From Chrysemys picta bellii (Eukaryota > Chordata > Testudines > Emydidae): 64,000 nucleotides of DNA. Shown one piece after another: positions 1 through 11,700 of this stretch. A program made the position numbers and the translations under genes. The stretch lies in NCBI RefSeq assembly GCF_011386835.1, contig NC_088791.1, forward strand, positions 6,324,998 to 6,388,997, in the 5' to 3' direction. How positions within the stretch are numbered: the stretch's first letter is position 1; each line of letters opens with the position of its first letter. The notes under the pieces are model-generated. The model was not told the DNA's origin. It was given only the letters and a program-made list of their open reading frames with translations, and did no database searches.

Positions 1-970
1 TGTCCAGCACTGAGCACAAGGGAACCAAAATGTTGGCTGGGGACACCTAGGCGCTACCGTAATAAAAATAAAAAATGCTACGGTTATGGTACGAAGTCAG
101 CAGAGTTCCATTCGTGTAACAGGAGCGAGAGGAGTTGTAGGCCCTGAAAAGTTTAAAGTGTACTGCGTTGTGACAGTATATATTAGCCACACACCCGTTG
201 TTTTGTCGCTAATCTGAGGGATTTGCTGTTGAACTCTAAGACACGTCTTTACAGGAGCCTGTCGTTTTCATTGGGATGGCAATCCTGTAGCTTTGCCAGA
301 AGATACTTTGCCACTGGTGGAACTTTTCCAGAGTTTTGGGCACCAACCACCTTTTGATTAATTGAAGAGTAAGAAAGGGGCTCTGGTGTCCTTCATTTTT
401 TTGGACCAAAGGCCATGTTTTTGGTGGAGCAGCACATTCTGGACCATAAGGGGAGAGATGAGTCTTGGCTTATTTTTTGTGAAAGTTTAGTTCAGGATGT
501 AAGTGTGCTTAAGCTACTAATAGCAGTGAGCATAATCTAATCAAGTTCGACATGCACTCAGGTGGCATGAGACCAAGCGGCAGGATTGTGACGCTGCACT
601 TCAAAAAGGGGGATTTTAATAGAAAATAGGAAACAGTCTGAAGGGAAAAGTTAGGAAGTTAAAATCCAGAGAATCAGCATGGAAGCTTCTGAGAGACTTA
701 GATTGGGGACAGAATCCAGGCTTAGCCCAGAACCAAAACAAATAAAATGAAACAAAGCACAAAGGGGGAAATGGTATGGTCAAAGGGCAAGCAATGAGAG
801 TTTCCTGAGACCAAAGGGTATTTATAGAATGGGAAGCCAGCTCAAATGATGCTAATACGACTTTGGCTGCTTCACAGCCAGAACAGGAGGCTGAATTTGG
901 CCCATCACTTGGCAGCAGCTGACATCTGAAATCAAACAGGCTCCATAAAAGCAGTTTGCAATTCCAACTC
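1..970. other. Non-coding stretch, no gene recognised
   Basis: I see no exon-like sequence with splice sites and no clear repeat boundary. The first 70 bases resemble the reptile form of an L2/MIR-type tail (cores such as CCTAGGCGCTAC followed by AATAAAAATAA), also seen near 3600-3690 and 13920-14050. Short open frames here look like chance. Confidence 0.4.
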
Positions 971-987
971 ACACGGAGGACGGGACA

Positions 988-1002
988 CCCCCCCCCCCCC
1001 CC
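988..1002. repeat. Poly-C tract
   Basis: An uninterrupted run of about 15 cytosines. It is a simple repeat, and its exact length in an assembly is often unreliable. Confidence 0.9.
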
Positions 1003-1599
1003 GGCCTCCTGTCTCGCTGATTAGCTGCCCGCCCTGTCAATCAGGCTTACCTGGAGCATTGGCCTCTCGCCATTGTTCCTGGGGACTGTCAGTCTCAGGG
1101 TCCTGATTTCCCATCGACCCCTCCCCTTTTAGTGCTGGGAGCAGCCAACCAAAACACCCCCACTGAATGTTAGTAAGGGGGCAACAGTCCCCTTACACCA
1201 GGAAAGCTGGAGGGCAAGATGCTCTGGCCACACCTCTTCCGTCCTCAGTATACACCCCTCCTTTGCCCCGTATACCCCACACATGAACCTGGGCTGGGCC
1301 TGCTAACTCCTGGGTGGCTGCCGTGTCCACACCGCCACCTCTGGTGAAGCAGAGAACAGCCTCTGGGCCCTACGGGTACAAGCCCTCTGGATGTCTGTGG
1401 TATCCACCAAGCAAAGTATTAACAACTTCAACAGAACTTTATTTACAGTGGAAATCTCTTTTCCAAGCTGTAGCTGCACACTCTGTAGCTCTCCCAGCCT
1501 CCTCAACTCCTCCCCCTCCTTCCTGTTTCCTGTCCTTTCAGACTCCCAACAGCCAGTGCTCCCAGTTGTAATAATCACATGCAGCATCTAAACACCACA

Positions 1600-1732
1600 A
1601 TGTCCCACCCACAGAGGTCCTGAGAAAAGAAGACTGAGAGGGGACCTGAGAACCATCTTCCAATACATTAAGGGTTGTTATAGAGGACAGGGATGAATAG
1701 TTCTTTGTGTCTTACCGTCAGTGGCCAGGGGA
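1600..1732 (+). repeat. CR1 LINE fragment
   Basis: The + strand translates in part as EKRRLRGDLRTIFQYIKG, the conserved C-terminal part of the CR1 reverse-transcriptase ORF. It is short and degraded. Boundaries are approximate. Confidence 0.65.
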
Positions 1733-1868
1733 TAATCGGTTTAATCGGCAGCAAGCGTGATTTAGATCAGATATTAGAACTTTATAAGGACAGGCACAGA
1801 TGACACATGGGGGGGGCATGTGGGTTAAAGTGTCCCCCCAGATTTCTGCTTGGCCTGCTGGGGCAGGA

Positions 1869-2308
1869 GGGAGAGGGGCTCTGTCCTTCTCCCACTGCGT
1901 CTGCCCCTCAGCACGCTTGGCCCCTGTCCCTGGCAGCCGGGCCTGGGCAGGGAGCAGAAAGGGTGCTGGCCACTCTGGGTCACTGCTCCCTGCAGCACAG
2001 CTGCCTGCAAGAACCCGGCTGGGGAGGCAGTGGCGGTGACTGGCCCCCTCTGCTCCCTGCCCAGCCCTGGCTGCCGGGGACAGCCCGCTTCCCTCCGGCA
2101 CGTTTCTGGCTTGCTCGCCAGCCAGCCACAGCCACCTCCCCAGCTGGGTTCTTGCAGGCAGCCGCCGCGCTGCCCAGAGCAGCAATCCTGAGCAACCATC
2201 TTCAGCGGTGTGAGAAGGGGCTCCGTCCCGCCCCCCACCTGGGCCTGGCTTCCAGGGAGAGCAGCCAAACGTGCCTCGGGGGAGGCGCAGCGGGAGAAGG
2301 ACAGAGCC
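1869..2308. repeat. Long GC-rich inverted repeat (foldback element)
   Basis: The left half matches the reverse complement of the right half over most of its length. For example, CTCTGTCCTTCTCCC near 1879 pairs with its complement ending near 2307, and CTGCCTGCAAGAACCC near 1998 pairs with its complement ending near 2165. The centre of symmetry is near 2090. Similarity stops outside these limits. The long open frames on both strands here follow from the symmetric GC-rich composition and are not convincing genes. Confidence 0.75.
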
Positions 2309-2645
2309 ACCCTCCGACAGGTAACTCTGATGAGGCAGAGAGAGTGCTGCAGTCCCCAGGCTGGGCACAGGGTGTGGGGGTCGCTGGGGAAGGCGCCGGA
2401 AGCAGGTTCCCTGGCCTCTGCTCAGCTGGGGCCAGGGCTGGGCCCAGAGACACATGCTCCCCAGTCCTGTGGCCCCAGCCTCCCAGGAGACAGCGGGATT
2501 GGCTGCCCTGGCTCAGGGAGGTGGGGCTGGCAGTTCCTCCCAGGGAGACACATGGGGCAGTCCCGTGTCCTCCCCTTGTGCCACCCCTCCCCCAGTATCA
2601 GGAGGCACAAGTCGTCTATGGGGACAGTCAAGTACTAGAATTGGG

Positions 2646-2769
2646 TAGGGTGACCAGATAGCAAGGGTGAAAAATCAGGACAGGGAGTTGGGAGTAATAG
2701 GCATCTATAGAAGAAAATGCCCCAAATATCGGGACTGTCCCTATAAAATCAGGACATCTGGTCACCCTA
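2646..2769. mobile_element. 124-bp hAT-like MITE
   Basis: The element begins TAGGGTGACCAGAT and ends with a near-exact inverted copy, ATCTGGTCACCCTA. It is flanked by a perfect 8-bp target-site duplication GAATTGGG at 2638-2645 and 2770-2777. A second copy lies at 60156-60278. There is no coding capacity. The 8-bp duplication fits the hAT superfamily. Confidence 0.85.
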
Positions 2770-2777
2770 GAATTGGG

Positions 2778-2937
2778 TGACCCACGGTGGTTGTGGAATC
2801 CCCGTCATTGGAGGTTTATAAGTACAGGCTGGACAAACACCTGTCAGGTCGAGGTTTACTTGGTCCTGCCTCAGCGCAGGGGGCTGGACTTGATGACCTC
2901 TTGAAAAGTCCCTTCCAGCACGACATTCTAGAACAGG
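2778..2937 (+). repeat. CR1 LINE 3' fragment
   Basis: The + strand encodes [20 protein letters not shown], the C-terminus of the CR1 ORF. It is followed by the usual CR1 3' region (GGCTGGACTTGATGACCTC) and an end at ACATTCTAGAA. The copy is 5'-truncated and lies directly next to the MITE that precedes it. Confidence 0.75.
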
Positions 2938-3003
2938 AAGTTGAGAATGAGCCTGGGAAATATCATGGCACCATATCGAACCAACCCCATTTCAAGTATA
3001 AAT

Positions 3004-3419
3004 CAGTTTCGCATATTACACAGAACAATACACCGTGAAGCTCAGAGTTTGACCACATTGCAAATTCAATTCCTGGTCATTTTCATAAGGGATGCGTCTG
3101 CCAAATATGACCAAGCAAGCATTTCAGTTCCAATCCATATGACATGCCGTTTCACAGTGAACAATATGTTGTTCTACTTGCTTTACACCACACCAATTTG
3201 TTGGGTTGTTGTTTTTTGAATTGCAGATAGGTGCATTCTGCTGCCGGAGGAACTAGAATGTTTCAGGTTTCAGAGTAGCAGCCGTGTTAGTCTGTATCCG
3301 CAAAATTTGTTAGTCTCTAAGGTGCCACAAGTACTCCCGTTCTTCTTTTTGTAGAATGTTTCATTTACACTTCTTGATCTTTCTATTAAAATAGAAACTG
3401 TTGAAAAGCAGATCTCTAC
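3004..3419. repeat. Local direct repeat, copy A (interrupted)
   Basis: From CAGTTTCGCATATTACACAG to GCAGATCTCTAC this block is nearly identical to 4164-4494. Copy A differs mainly by an 86-bp insertion at 3266-3351 that copy B lacks. The unit shows no recognised coding function. Confidence 0.85.
3266..3351 (-). mobile_element. Short Penelope-like 3' tail with internal inversion
   Basis: The insertion is flanked by a perfect 12-bp duplication TAGAATGTTTCA at 3254-3265 and 3352-3363. The first half carries the tail end (GTAGCAGCCGTGTTAGTCTG). The second half is in the opposite orientation relative to full tails elsewhere in the window. The uninterrupted paralogue at 4164-4494 shows the empty site. 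Confidence 0.75.
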
Positions 3420-3603
3420 CCTGTGGGCCAGTTAACAGTTTTGATTTTGGTTAGTTCCTTTTGTCCACCCACAAAGCTCAATCGAGCAGTTGGAAATTTG
3501 AGTCTGGCAGCCGGTGTGGCGAGACCACTGCCTACCATTGTCTCATTCTTCCCTTGTGCTCCACCATCTGTCTGTCTCCAACTGCTGTCTGTTGTCTTAT
3601 ACT

Positions 3604-3692
3604 TAGATTGTAATCTCTGTGTGTCAGGAACGGACTTTTTGTTCAGTGTTTGTACAGCGCCTAGCACGAGTGGGGCTCTTAGCCAGTACAGT
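3604..3692 (+). repeat. L2/MIR-type 3' tail
   Basis: Contains TTAGATTGTAATCTC, TTGTTCAGTGTTTGTACAGC and GCCTAGCACGAGTGGGGCTC, a dispersed reptile tail related to L2/MIR elements. A related copy is at about 13920-14050. Confidence 0.5.
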
Positions 3693-3700
3693 AATACAAA

Positions 3701-3891
3701 TACACCTCTACCCCAATCTAACACGACCCGATATAACACGAATTCTGATATAACGCGGTAAAGCAGTGCTCCAGGGGGCGGGGCTGCGCACTCCGATGGA
3801 TCAAAGCAAGTTCGATATAATGCGGTTTCACCTGTAACGCGATAAGATTTTTTGGCTCCCGAGGACAGCGTTATATCGAGGTAGAGGTGTA
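3701..3891. mobile_element. 191-bp Tc1/mariner-like MITE
   Basis: Terminal inverted repeats TACACCTCTACC and GGTAGAGGTGTA are perfect 12-mers. The element can be read as flanked by TA, as in Tc1/mariner-type insertions. The interior repeats ATATAAC-type motifs in both orientations. There is no coding capacity. Confidence 0.8.
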
Positions 3892-4163
3892 ATACTAAAA
3901 TGATACTCCATGTGTTTACATTCTTTAAAATCTTTAACTCAGTGGCAAGAATGTTGCCTCGATGCCTCCAGACCTTTCTACATGGAAATAGGTAGAAGTT
4001 TTTGTCCCTATCAAATTTAGTCCTAATTGATAGGAATCAACAGTCTAGCTTCAGAGAAATGTTGTGCCACTGACGGTCCACACGTGCTGCAAACTGAGCA
4101 GAAATCTGCTTCGGCTCCCTCATGAATAAGGCTGCAAGTTTGTCACGGAGATCACAGAAGTCA

Positions 4164-4494
4164 CAGTTTCGCATATTACACAGAAAAATACACCGTGAAG
4201 CTCAGAGTTTGACCGCATTGCAAATTCAATTCCTGGTCATTTTCATAAGGGATGCGTCTGCCAGATATGACCAAGCAAGCATTTCAGTTCCAATCCATAT
4301 GAAATGCCGTTTCACAGTTAACAATATTTTGTTCTACTTGCTTTACACCACACCAATTTGTTGGTTGTTTTGTTGTTGTTGTTGTTGTTTGAATTGCAGA
4401 TAGGTGCGTTCTGCTGCCAGAGGAACTAGAATGTTTCATTTACACTTCTTGATCTTTATATTAAAATAGAAACTGTTGAAAAGCAGATCTCTAC
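4164..4494. repeat. Local direct repeat, copy B (uninterrupted)
   Basis: Near-identical to 3004-3419 without the 86-bp insertion. It carries an expanded (GTT)n run at about 4366-4390, where copy A has a shorter T/G-rich stretch. Confidence 0.85.
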
Positions 4495-4499
4495 TCTCG

Positions 4500-5028
4500 G
4501 GTGTGGGAGGGGGTGAGGGCTCTGGGCCGTGCTTACCTTGGGGGGGCTCCCCGGAAGCGGACGGCATGTCCGGCTCCTAGGCAGAGGCATGGCCAAGTGG
4601 CTCCGTGTGCTGCCTCCCCCTGCAGGTGCCACCCCCGCAGCTCCCATTGGCTGCGGTTCCCAGCCAATGGGAGCAGCAGAGCGGGCACTCAGGGTCAGTG
4701 CCTCCGCCTAGGGGTCGCAGAGATATTCTGGCTGCTTCTGGGACCTGCGTGGAGCCAGGTAGGGAGCCTGCCAGTCCCGCCAGCACACACACACACCAGC
4801 ACCAGAGGGGTTCCTGGGCCACGTGCCACCGCTTGCCCACCCAGCACCAATGGGGGTCTCAGGCCACCACCACCACCCCGAGCACCCCCAGCGCCCCTGG
4901 GCCGCCCCTTCTCCCAGAGCACCCAAGTTTTAGTCATGGATAGGTCACAGGCCGTGAATTTTTGTTTACTGCCTGCGACCTGTGCAGACTTTTACTAAAA
5001 ATACCTGTGACTAAAACGTAGCCTTAGT
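4500..5028. mobile_element. GC-rich repeat ending in a MITE terminus
   Basis: The right end (TAGTCATGGATAGGTCACAG through AAAATACCTGTGACTAAAAC and GTAGCCTTAG) is the inverted counterpart of the element at 7660-8070. Part of the interior, with GGTTCCCAGCCAATGGGAGC, looks like another short repeat. The left boundary is unclear. Open frames on both strands are compositional. Confidence 0.5.
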
Positions 5029-5730
5029 CATGAACCTTTCAAGTTCTCTAGGGCTGGGGAGAGTATTCTGTCTGGCCTAGGGCCTGGGAACACGAGGGTT
5101 AGAAGACAGAACACACAGCAACAAAAGAATGGAGGAGGAGAGCATATTCTGGTGACGAGGTGTCTGTTTTTTGGAAGTTATTATATGTTATCTAGACAGT
5201 CATCTCAGACCTGACAAAACAGTTCCACCTGCTCATTTCCTACTGTACACATCTCCTGCCCCTCTTCCCCCCGCAATGTCATTTCCAAAAACCATTCTTA
5301 TTTCTCGTAGGAACAGCATCAACATATTCTGGGTTTGGGTTTCGGGTTTTTGCAGCTATTTTCGATTGATTGCCGCTCCCTCCATTTCCACTAGGTGGCA
5401 AGACAGACACAATTATGCAAAGTTTGATCTTCTCACCCTGAGCAAACTGTTCCTCTCCACTACACAGCCTTGTCCCCTGAATTCTTCTGTCTTGGGGAAT
5501 TGCTCTCTCCGATTAACAATCAAGAGACTGCACCAGGCAGGTGTCACGACTCACTTTTTCCTTCAGCTTGTTTGCATCAGGCCTAATTTTGTTGGGGGCA
5601 GGAGGAGAAATGTACAGGATCTCAGCATCTTTCAAGAGGGTTTCAAGCAGTTTGCAATGAGGGACCCATGGGCGAGGCTGCTCTTGGCTTGGAGAAGAGC
5701 TCAAGGACTGGTTACAGTTTCGGATGCGAC

Positions 5731-5782
5731 ATGGCGTGGTTGCCATTTTCTCTCTACCTTCTGGGGACTGGGCTTTGTGGAG
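5731..5782 (+). CDS. Receptor exon 1: signal peptide
   Basis: Encodes [17 protein letters not shown], a short hydrophobic leader, plus one base of codon 18. The donor is AG|GTAAGA. The start codon has G at -3 and G at +4, a favourable context. An overlapping upstream ATG at 5724 is out of frame. Phase 1 at the exon end matches the start of the V exon, giving an Ala codon across the junction. A CR1 fragment begins within about 10 bases of the donor. Confidence 0.75.
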
Positions 5783-8700
5783 GTAAGAACAGAAGGCTAA
5801 GGGGTGACTTTATCACAGTCTATAAGTATCTACATGGGGAACGGATATTTAATAACAGGTTCTTCAGCCTGGCAGAGGAAGATCTCACACGATCCAAGGG
5901 CTGGAAGGTGCAGCTAGACAAATTCAGACTGGAAATAAGGTGTACATTTTGAGAGTAATTCACCAATGGAACAATTTACCAGGGGTTGTGGTGGATTCTC
6001 CACCACTGACAATTTTTAAATCAAGATTGGATTTTTTTTTAAAGCTCTGCTCTAGGAATTTATTGTGGGCAGTTCCCTGGCTTGGGTTATACAAGAAGTT
6101 GGACTAGATGATCACAATGGTCCCTTTTGGGCTTAAAGCAACAGAGGGTCCTGTGGCACCTTTGAGACTAACAGAAGTATTGGGAGCATAAGCTTTCGTG
6201 GGTAAGAACCTCACTTCTTCAGATGCAACAGGACCCTCTGTTGCTTTTTACAGATTCAGATTAACACGGCTACCCCTCTGATACTTGACACCTTCTGGGC
6301 TTGGAATTTCTGAATCTTAGCATTTTCTATTCCAGCGCAGCATATCTGCGAGTGTAGTCTTACCCTGGGACAAGTTTTTGCATTTTCTTGCGAGCCTGTG
6401 ATAATGTGTTGGTCTTGTGCATGAGCTGAAGCTGAAATCAAGCTGCGAATCAACTGCAAGCAATGTATCTTTGTGCAGAATTTCAATCTTTTGTTGCAGA
6501 CAGCTCTCTCTCTGAGTTGGAAAATCCATCCTGTGTATGTAGAATTTGATGTAGCCCCGTGTTCTAAGTACCATAATATAAGCAGAAACAATCTTCAAAT
6601 AGAGGCGCGTATTATAGCAAATGACAAGGTGTGACTACAACATTGCAAATGTTTTATCTTTTTCAGGTTAATTGTAACATACAGTTTATAGTACAGGCAT
6701 TCACTTTTCACCTGATGGGCATGGTATATATGCACCTTGGTTCCAGTCCTACACAGACTTTCCTATGGGATGGACTTTACACATCATGAGAATTCAGTCC
6801 ATAGATTATTCGCAGTGCATAAAGGCAAGCCTGCACCTAAGTCTGTGAAGGAGCAGGGCCCTAGTTAGTTGCTTGTGTAGTTGTTCTCTGGAAGGTGTGT
6901 CTGTGTGTTACCGTTCGCAAGCAGTGGACAATCTATGAGAGGTTGAGAAGAGCTTTCTGTTCAAAGTCTCTCTTTTTATTAGCTCCTAACTCTCTGGAGG
7001 AAAAAATCCTTTTGGGATTAAATGTCATATGTTTGGTTTTCACTAGCACTGGCTTAAAACGTGGTGTGTGTGGGGGTGGAATTCTGAGAAATACGTGGAA
7101 TTTCTTTTTGTCAGAATTTCCAAATGTTAGAGATTTTCTCAGAAGTAAGAGGTGGATGGAATGTTTGAGTAAAATCCATTTAGCCGTCAGCTAAGTGGAA
7201 GGGGATAAAATACACGCACACATGTCGGAGTATTCTCTGTGTGTCTAATACTGTATAGTATATTGTGCATGTACTATTTATTATATATTCTGTCTATATA
7301 TTGCTTTATACTGTATGTGACAGTAAAGGGTGGAGCATACAGTAGTAGATTTTAATTTTAGATTGGAAGCTCCTTGAGGTATGGACCTGGGCTTCTTGCA
7401 TTTGACGGCAAAGCATCGTGCACATCTGTGGTGCATCAGAAATAAAAACATTGCATGGTGTCTTGTAGGTGTATGGGCCAAATTCTGCTCTTATTGAAAT
7501 CAGCAGGTTGCATAAGCAGAATTTGGCCCGTGTTTTTATTCTAAGGAGATTTGTGAGGATTGTTCTGGAGTAACTTGTTAGACAAATGATGGATTTCATT
7601 CTGCTTTGGGTATTTATATGGGCCTCGTTACCCTAATATCTGGGCAGCTGATAATTAAGGCTATGATATAGTCATGGGTATTTTAGTAAAAGTAATGGAC
7701 AGGTCACGGGCAATAAACAAAAATTCACGGCCTGTAACCTGTCCGTGACTTATACTATAAATACCCCGGACTAAATCTTGGGGGGGGTTGCTGCTGCGGG
7801 AGGCCTGGGGGGATACTGGGGTGCTGCTCAGGGGGCCACTTCTTGTGGGGGGGGAGGGCTAGGGCCAGCAGCACCAGCTGCCGAAGGTCACCAAGCAGCA
7901 GCTGCTCCAGTCGCCGCGGGACCACTGTTCAGACGGTCCCCAGGGCCAGCCGCACCGGCAGCCCTGGGGTGGACCTCACTGGCCACGGCAGAAATCACAG
8001 AGGTCATGGAAAGTCATGGAATCCATGACTTCCGCGACCGACACGGCGCCCTACTCATAATCTTTAGGGTATTTATCCTCATGACACGCTGGTGAGGCAG
8101 GGCTTTTATCCCATTTTACAGATGGATAACTGAGGCACAGAGAGACTTGCCCAATGTCAGACAGGAAATCTGGGAGGGACAGGGAAACAAACCTGGGTTT
8201 CCAGCATCCTAGTCTTTACTGTACAAACACCCTGCTGTTTCGTCTGCCTGTTAGAATACCCTTGAAGAAAAACAGTTAATCTCTTCAACATATTACCTGT
8301 GATTTTTCTGAAAGAAACACCACTTTTCCTTGATTTATCTTTAGCCAGGGGGAGGGATAGCTCAGGGGTTTGAGCATTGGCCTGTTAAACCCAGGGTTGT
8401 GAGTTCAGTTCTTGAGGGGGCCATTTTGGGATCTGGGGCAAAAATCTGTCTGGGGTTTGTTCCTGCTTTGAGCAGGGGGTTGGACTAGATGACCTCCTGA
8501 GGTCCCTTCCCACCCTGACATTCTATGACCTATGGTCTTCTTCTGCAACTTTCATGCTCCAAGGTACAAAGTAGCAACATATTTATCAACATAAGCAGTG
8601 GAGAAAATTTTTTTTTAATGGTCACTTTCTAGATCCTACTGCTTTCTACCGTGGGAAAGCACCTTGGGTGATGGGAAGATTCCCAGAGAACCAGCCCAGT

Positions 8701-11700
8701 GTGTGACGCTGAAAATCTGCCAAGAAGCCATGTTAATATCGGGCAGCTCTGTCATGGAAGTGACACGGGGTTTCTTAGGCAAGGAAATCTGTGTGAAGTT
8801 CTGCATGTGGTTAGCGTCACATCTACGCTGCAACTTGCAGCAATGTTTGCAACTGGATGGCGTGGGGTGGGGGCAACTATAGCGTAACCAGGTTCCCTGA
8901 CATGGCTTCCTTTGCTGTGTAGACAGAGCCTGCTGGAGTTACTCCAGACTGAATGCTTGCGTCGGGACTTACTCCACACTCTCCTTTTCCTTAGCTGCGT
9001 CCAAACAAGACCTGGTTCTAGATCAGCCGCCAGTTGTCAGAGCCCTCAGAGGGGAGTCGGTGACTCTGCCCTGCTCCTGTGACGTCTGTAACTACCCCGA
9101 CTTCCACTCCGAATGGCGTTTCACCGGTGGAAACAGGGGCCCAGGCACCATCCTGGCCGTGAAGACGGCCCTCAATTCCAAACACCAGGACCCACCGTAC
9201 AAGTTTTCTGTGACGCACCAGAGAAACTCAAGATCTTTGCTGCTCATTAAAAACCTGCAGATAAACGACCAGGGAACCTACATGTGTACAATGATTAAAA
9301 ACGTGCCGCCTCCTACGGTGATCTTGAAAGGGCCCGGGACGCAGCTTGAAGTCTATGGTAAGGATCATTTACACGAATAGCATGGGCCAGACCCTCCGTA
9401 GTCATGGAGCTAAGGCAATTTACACCCGCTGAGGACCTGGCCTCAGGACCTAAATCCAGCTTATGTGAAACCTGTCCATTGAGGGGTAGAGTTTGTCTTG
9501 CAGCTCCGATGAGGGACGAGAGAGAGCTGGGGTTTCATAGATTCATAGATTCTAGGACTGGAAGGGACCTCGAGAGGTCATCGAGTCCAGTCCCCTGCCC
9601 GCATGGCAGGACCAAATACTGTCTAGACCATCCCTGATAGACATTTATCTAACCTACTCTTAAATATCTCCAGAGATGGAGATTCCACAACCTCCCTAGG
9701 CAATTTGTTCCAGTGTTTAACCACCCTGACAGTTAGGAACTTTTTCCTAATGTCCAACCTAGACCTCCCTTGCTGCAGTTTAAACCCATTGCTTCTGGTT
9801 CTATCCTTAGAGGCTAAGGTGAACAAGTTTTCTCCCTCCTCCTTATGACACCCTTTTAAATACCTGAAAACTGCTATCATGTCCCCTCAGTCTTCTCTTT
9901 TCCAAACTAAACAAACCCAATTCTTTCAGCCTTCCTTCATAGGTCATGTTCTCAAGACCTTTAATCATTCTTGTTGCTCTTCTCTGGACCCTTTCCAATT
10001 TCTCCACATCTTTTTTAAAATGCGGTGCCCAGAACTGGACACAATACTCCAGCTGAGGCCTAACCAGAGCAGAGTAGAGCGGAAGAATGACTTCTCGTGT
10101 CTTGCTCACAACACACCTGTTAATACATCCCAGAATCATGTTTGCTTTTTTTGCAACAGCATCACACTGTTGACTCATATTTAGCTTGTGGTCCACTATA
10201 ACCCCTAGATCCCTTTCTGCCGTACTCCTTCCTAGACAGTCTCTTCCCATTCTGTATGTGTGAAACTGATTTTTCCTTCCTAAGTGGAGCACTTTGCATT
10301 TGTCTTTGTTAAACTTCATCCTGTTTACCTCAGCCCATTTCTCCAATTTGTCCAGATCATTTTGAATTATGACCCTGTCCTCCAAAGCAGTTGCAATCCC
10401 TCCCAGTTTGGTATCATCCGCAAACTTAATAAGCGTACTTTCTATGCCAATATCTAAGTCGTTGATGAAGATATTGAACAGAGCCGGTCCCAAAACAGAC
10501 CCCTGCGGTACCCCACTCGTTATGCCTTTCCAGCAGGATTGGGAACCATTAATAACAACTCTCTGAGTACAGTTATCCAGCCAGTTATGCACCCACCTTA
10601 TAGTAGCCCCATCTAAATTGTATTTGCCTAGTTTATCGATAAGAATATCATGCGAGACCGTATCAAATGCCTTACTAAAGTCTAGGTATACCACATCCAC
10701 CGCTTCACCCTTATCCACAAGGCTCGTTATCCTATCAAAGAAAGCTATCAGATTGGTTTGACATGATTTGTTCTTCACAAATCCATGCTGGCTGTTCCCT
10801 ATCACCTTACCACCTTCCAAATGTTTGCAGATGATTTATGGTATTTGATGATTTGTGTATTCTTTATGGGTGAAATTCACTCCTGCACATTGTACCAGCA
10901 TAAAGTCACCACTTCAATCCCACTTAAGAGCTCAGAGCACAGGTGCCGACTTTCTGCTTTCCCCAGGGGTGCTCCGCTCCTTCCCCTGAGGCCCCGCCCC
11001 CACTCCGCTCCTTCCCCTAAGGCCTCGCCCCCACTCTGCTCCTTCCCCTAAGGCCCCACCCTCACTCTGCCTCTCCTCACCCTCTCCCCCGAGGCTCCAC
11101 CCCCACCCTGCCTCTTTCTGCCCCCACTCCGTCCTCTCCCCCGATTGCACCCCCCCGGCTCCGCCTCTTCCTGTCCCCGCTCCACCCTCTTCCCTCCCCA
11201 GCGCCTCCCGCCCGCTGCCGAACAGCTGATAGGCAGCGAGCGGGAGGCACTGGGGGGGAAGGGGAGGAGCTGATTAGCAGGGCGCACCGAACAGCTGATC
11301 GGGGGGGGTGGCTGGTGAATGCTGAGCACCCACTATTTTTTCTTTCTGGGGGTGCTCCAGCCCTGAAGCACCCACAGAGTCGGCGCCTATGGCTCAGAAT
11401 AGGGGTCTGCGAATCTCTGACACTCCAATGTACCTGAACAAATAAATAGCCACACAATGCCTGTTGTCACAATGGGGCCCTCTAGATCTCCATTTCCCCC
11501 CCGGTCTGTAATCTGATTTACCTGGTTCTCTTCTCCTCTGCAGTTTTGCCCAAAATCTGGCTCTTTGCTTCTCCCTCGGAAGCAGCTCTTCCCATGGCCC
11601 TAGTGACCTGTGCAGTGAGGGACTTTTATCCACAATCTCTCTACGCCACACTGAACGCAACGTGCGGGGTATACGACGCGCTGGCGGACAATGCTTCAGC

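Noticed and set aside
1718..2661. Long overlapping open frames on both strands (up to about 280 codons)
   Set aside because: They coincide with a GC-rich inverted repeat; the two strands mirror each other and the translations show no domain or splice structure.
4366..4390. CRISPR-like or other regular array
   Set aside because: It is only a (GTT)n microsatellite; no spaced direct repeats of the CRISPR type occur anywhere in this eukaryotic window.
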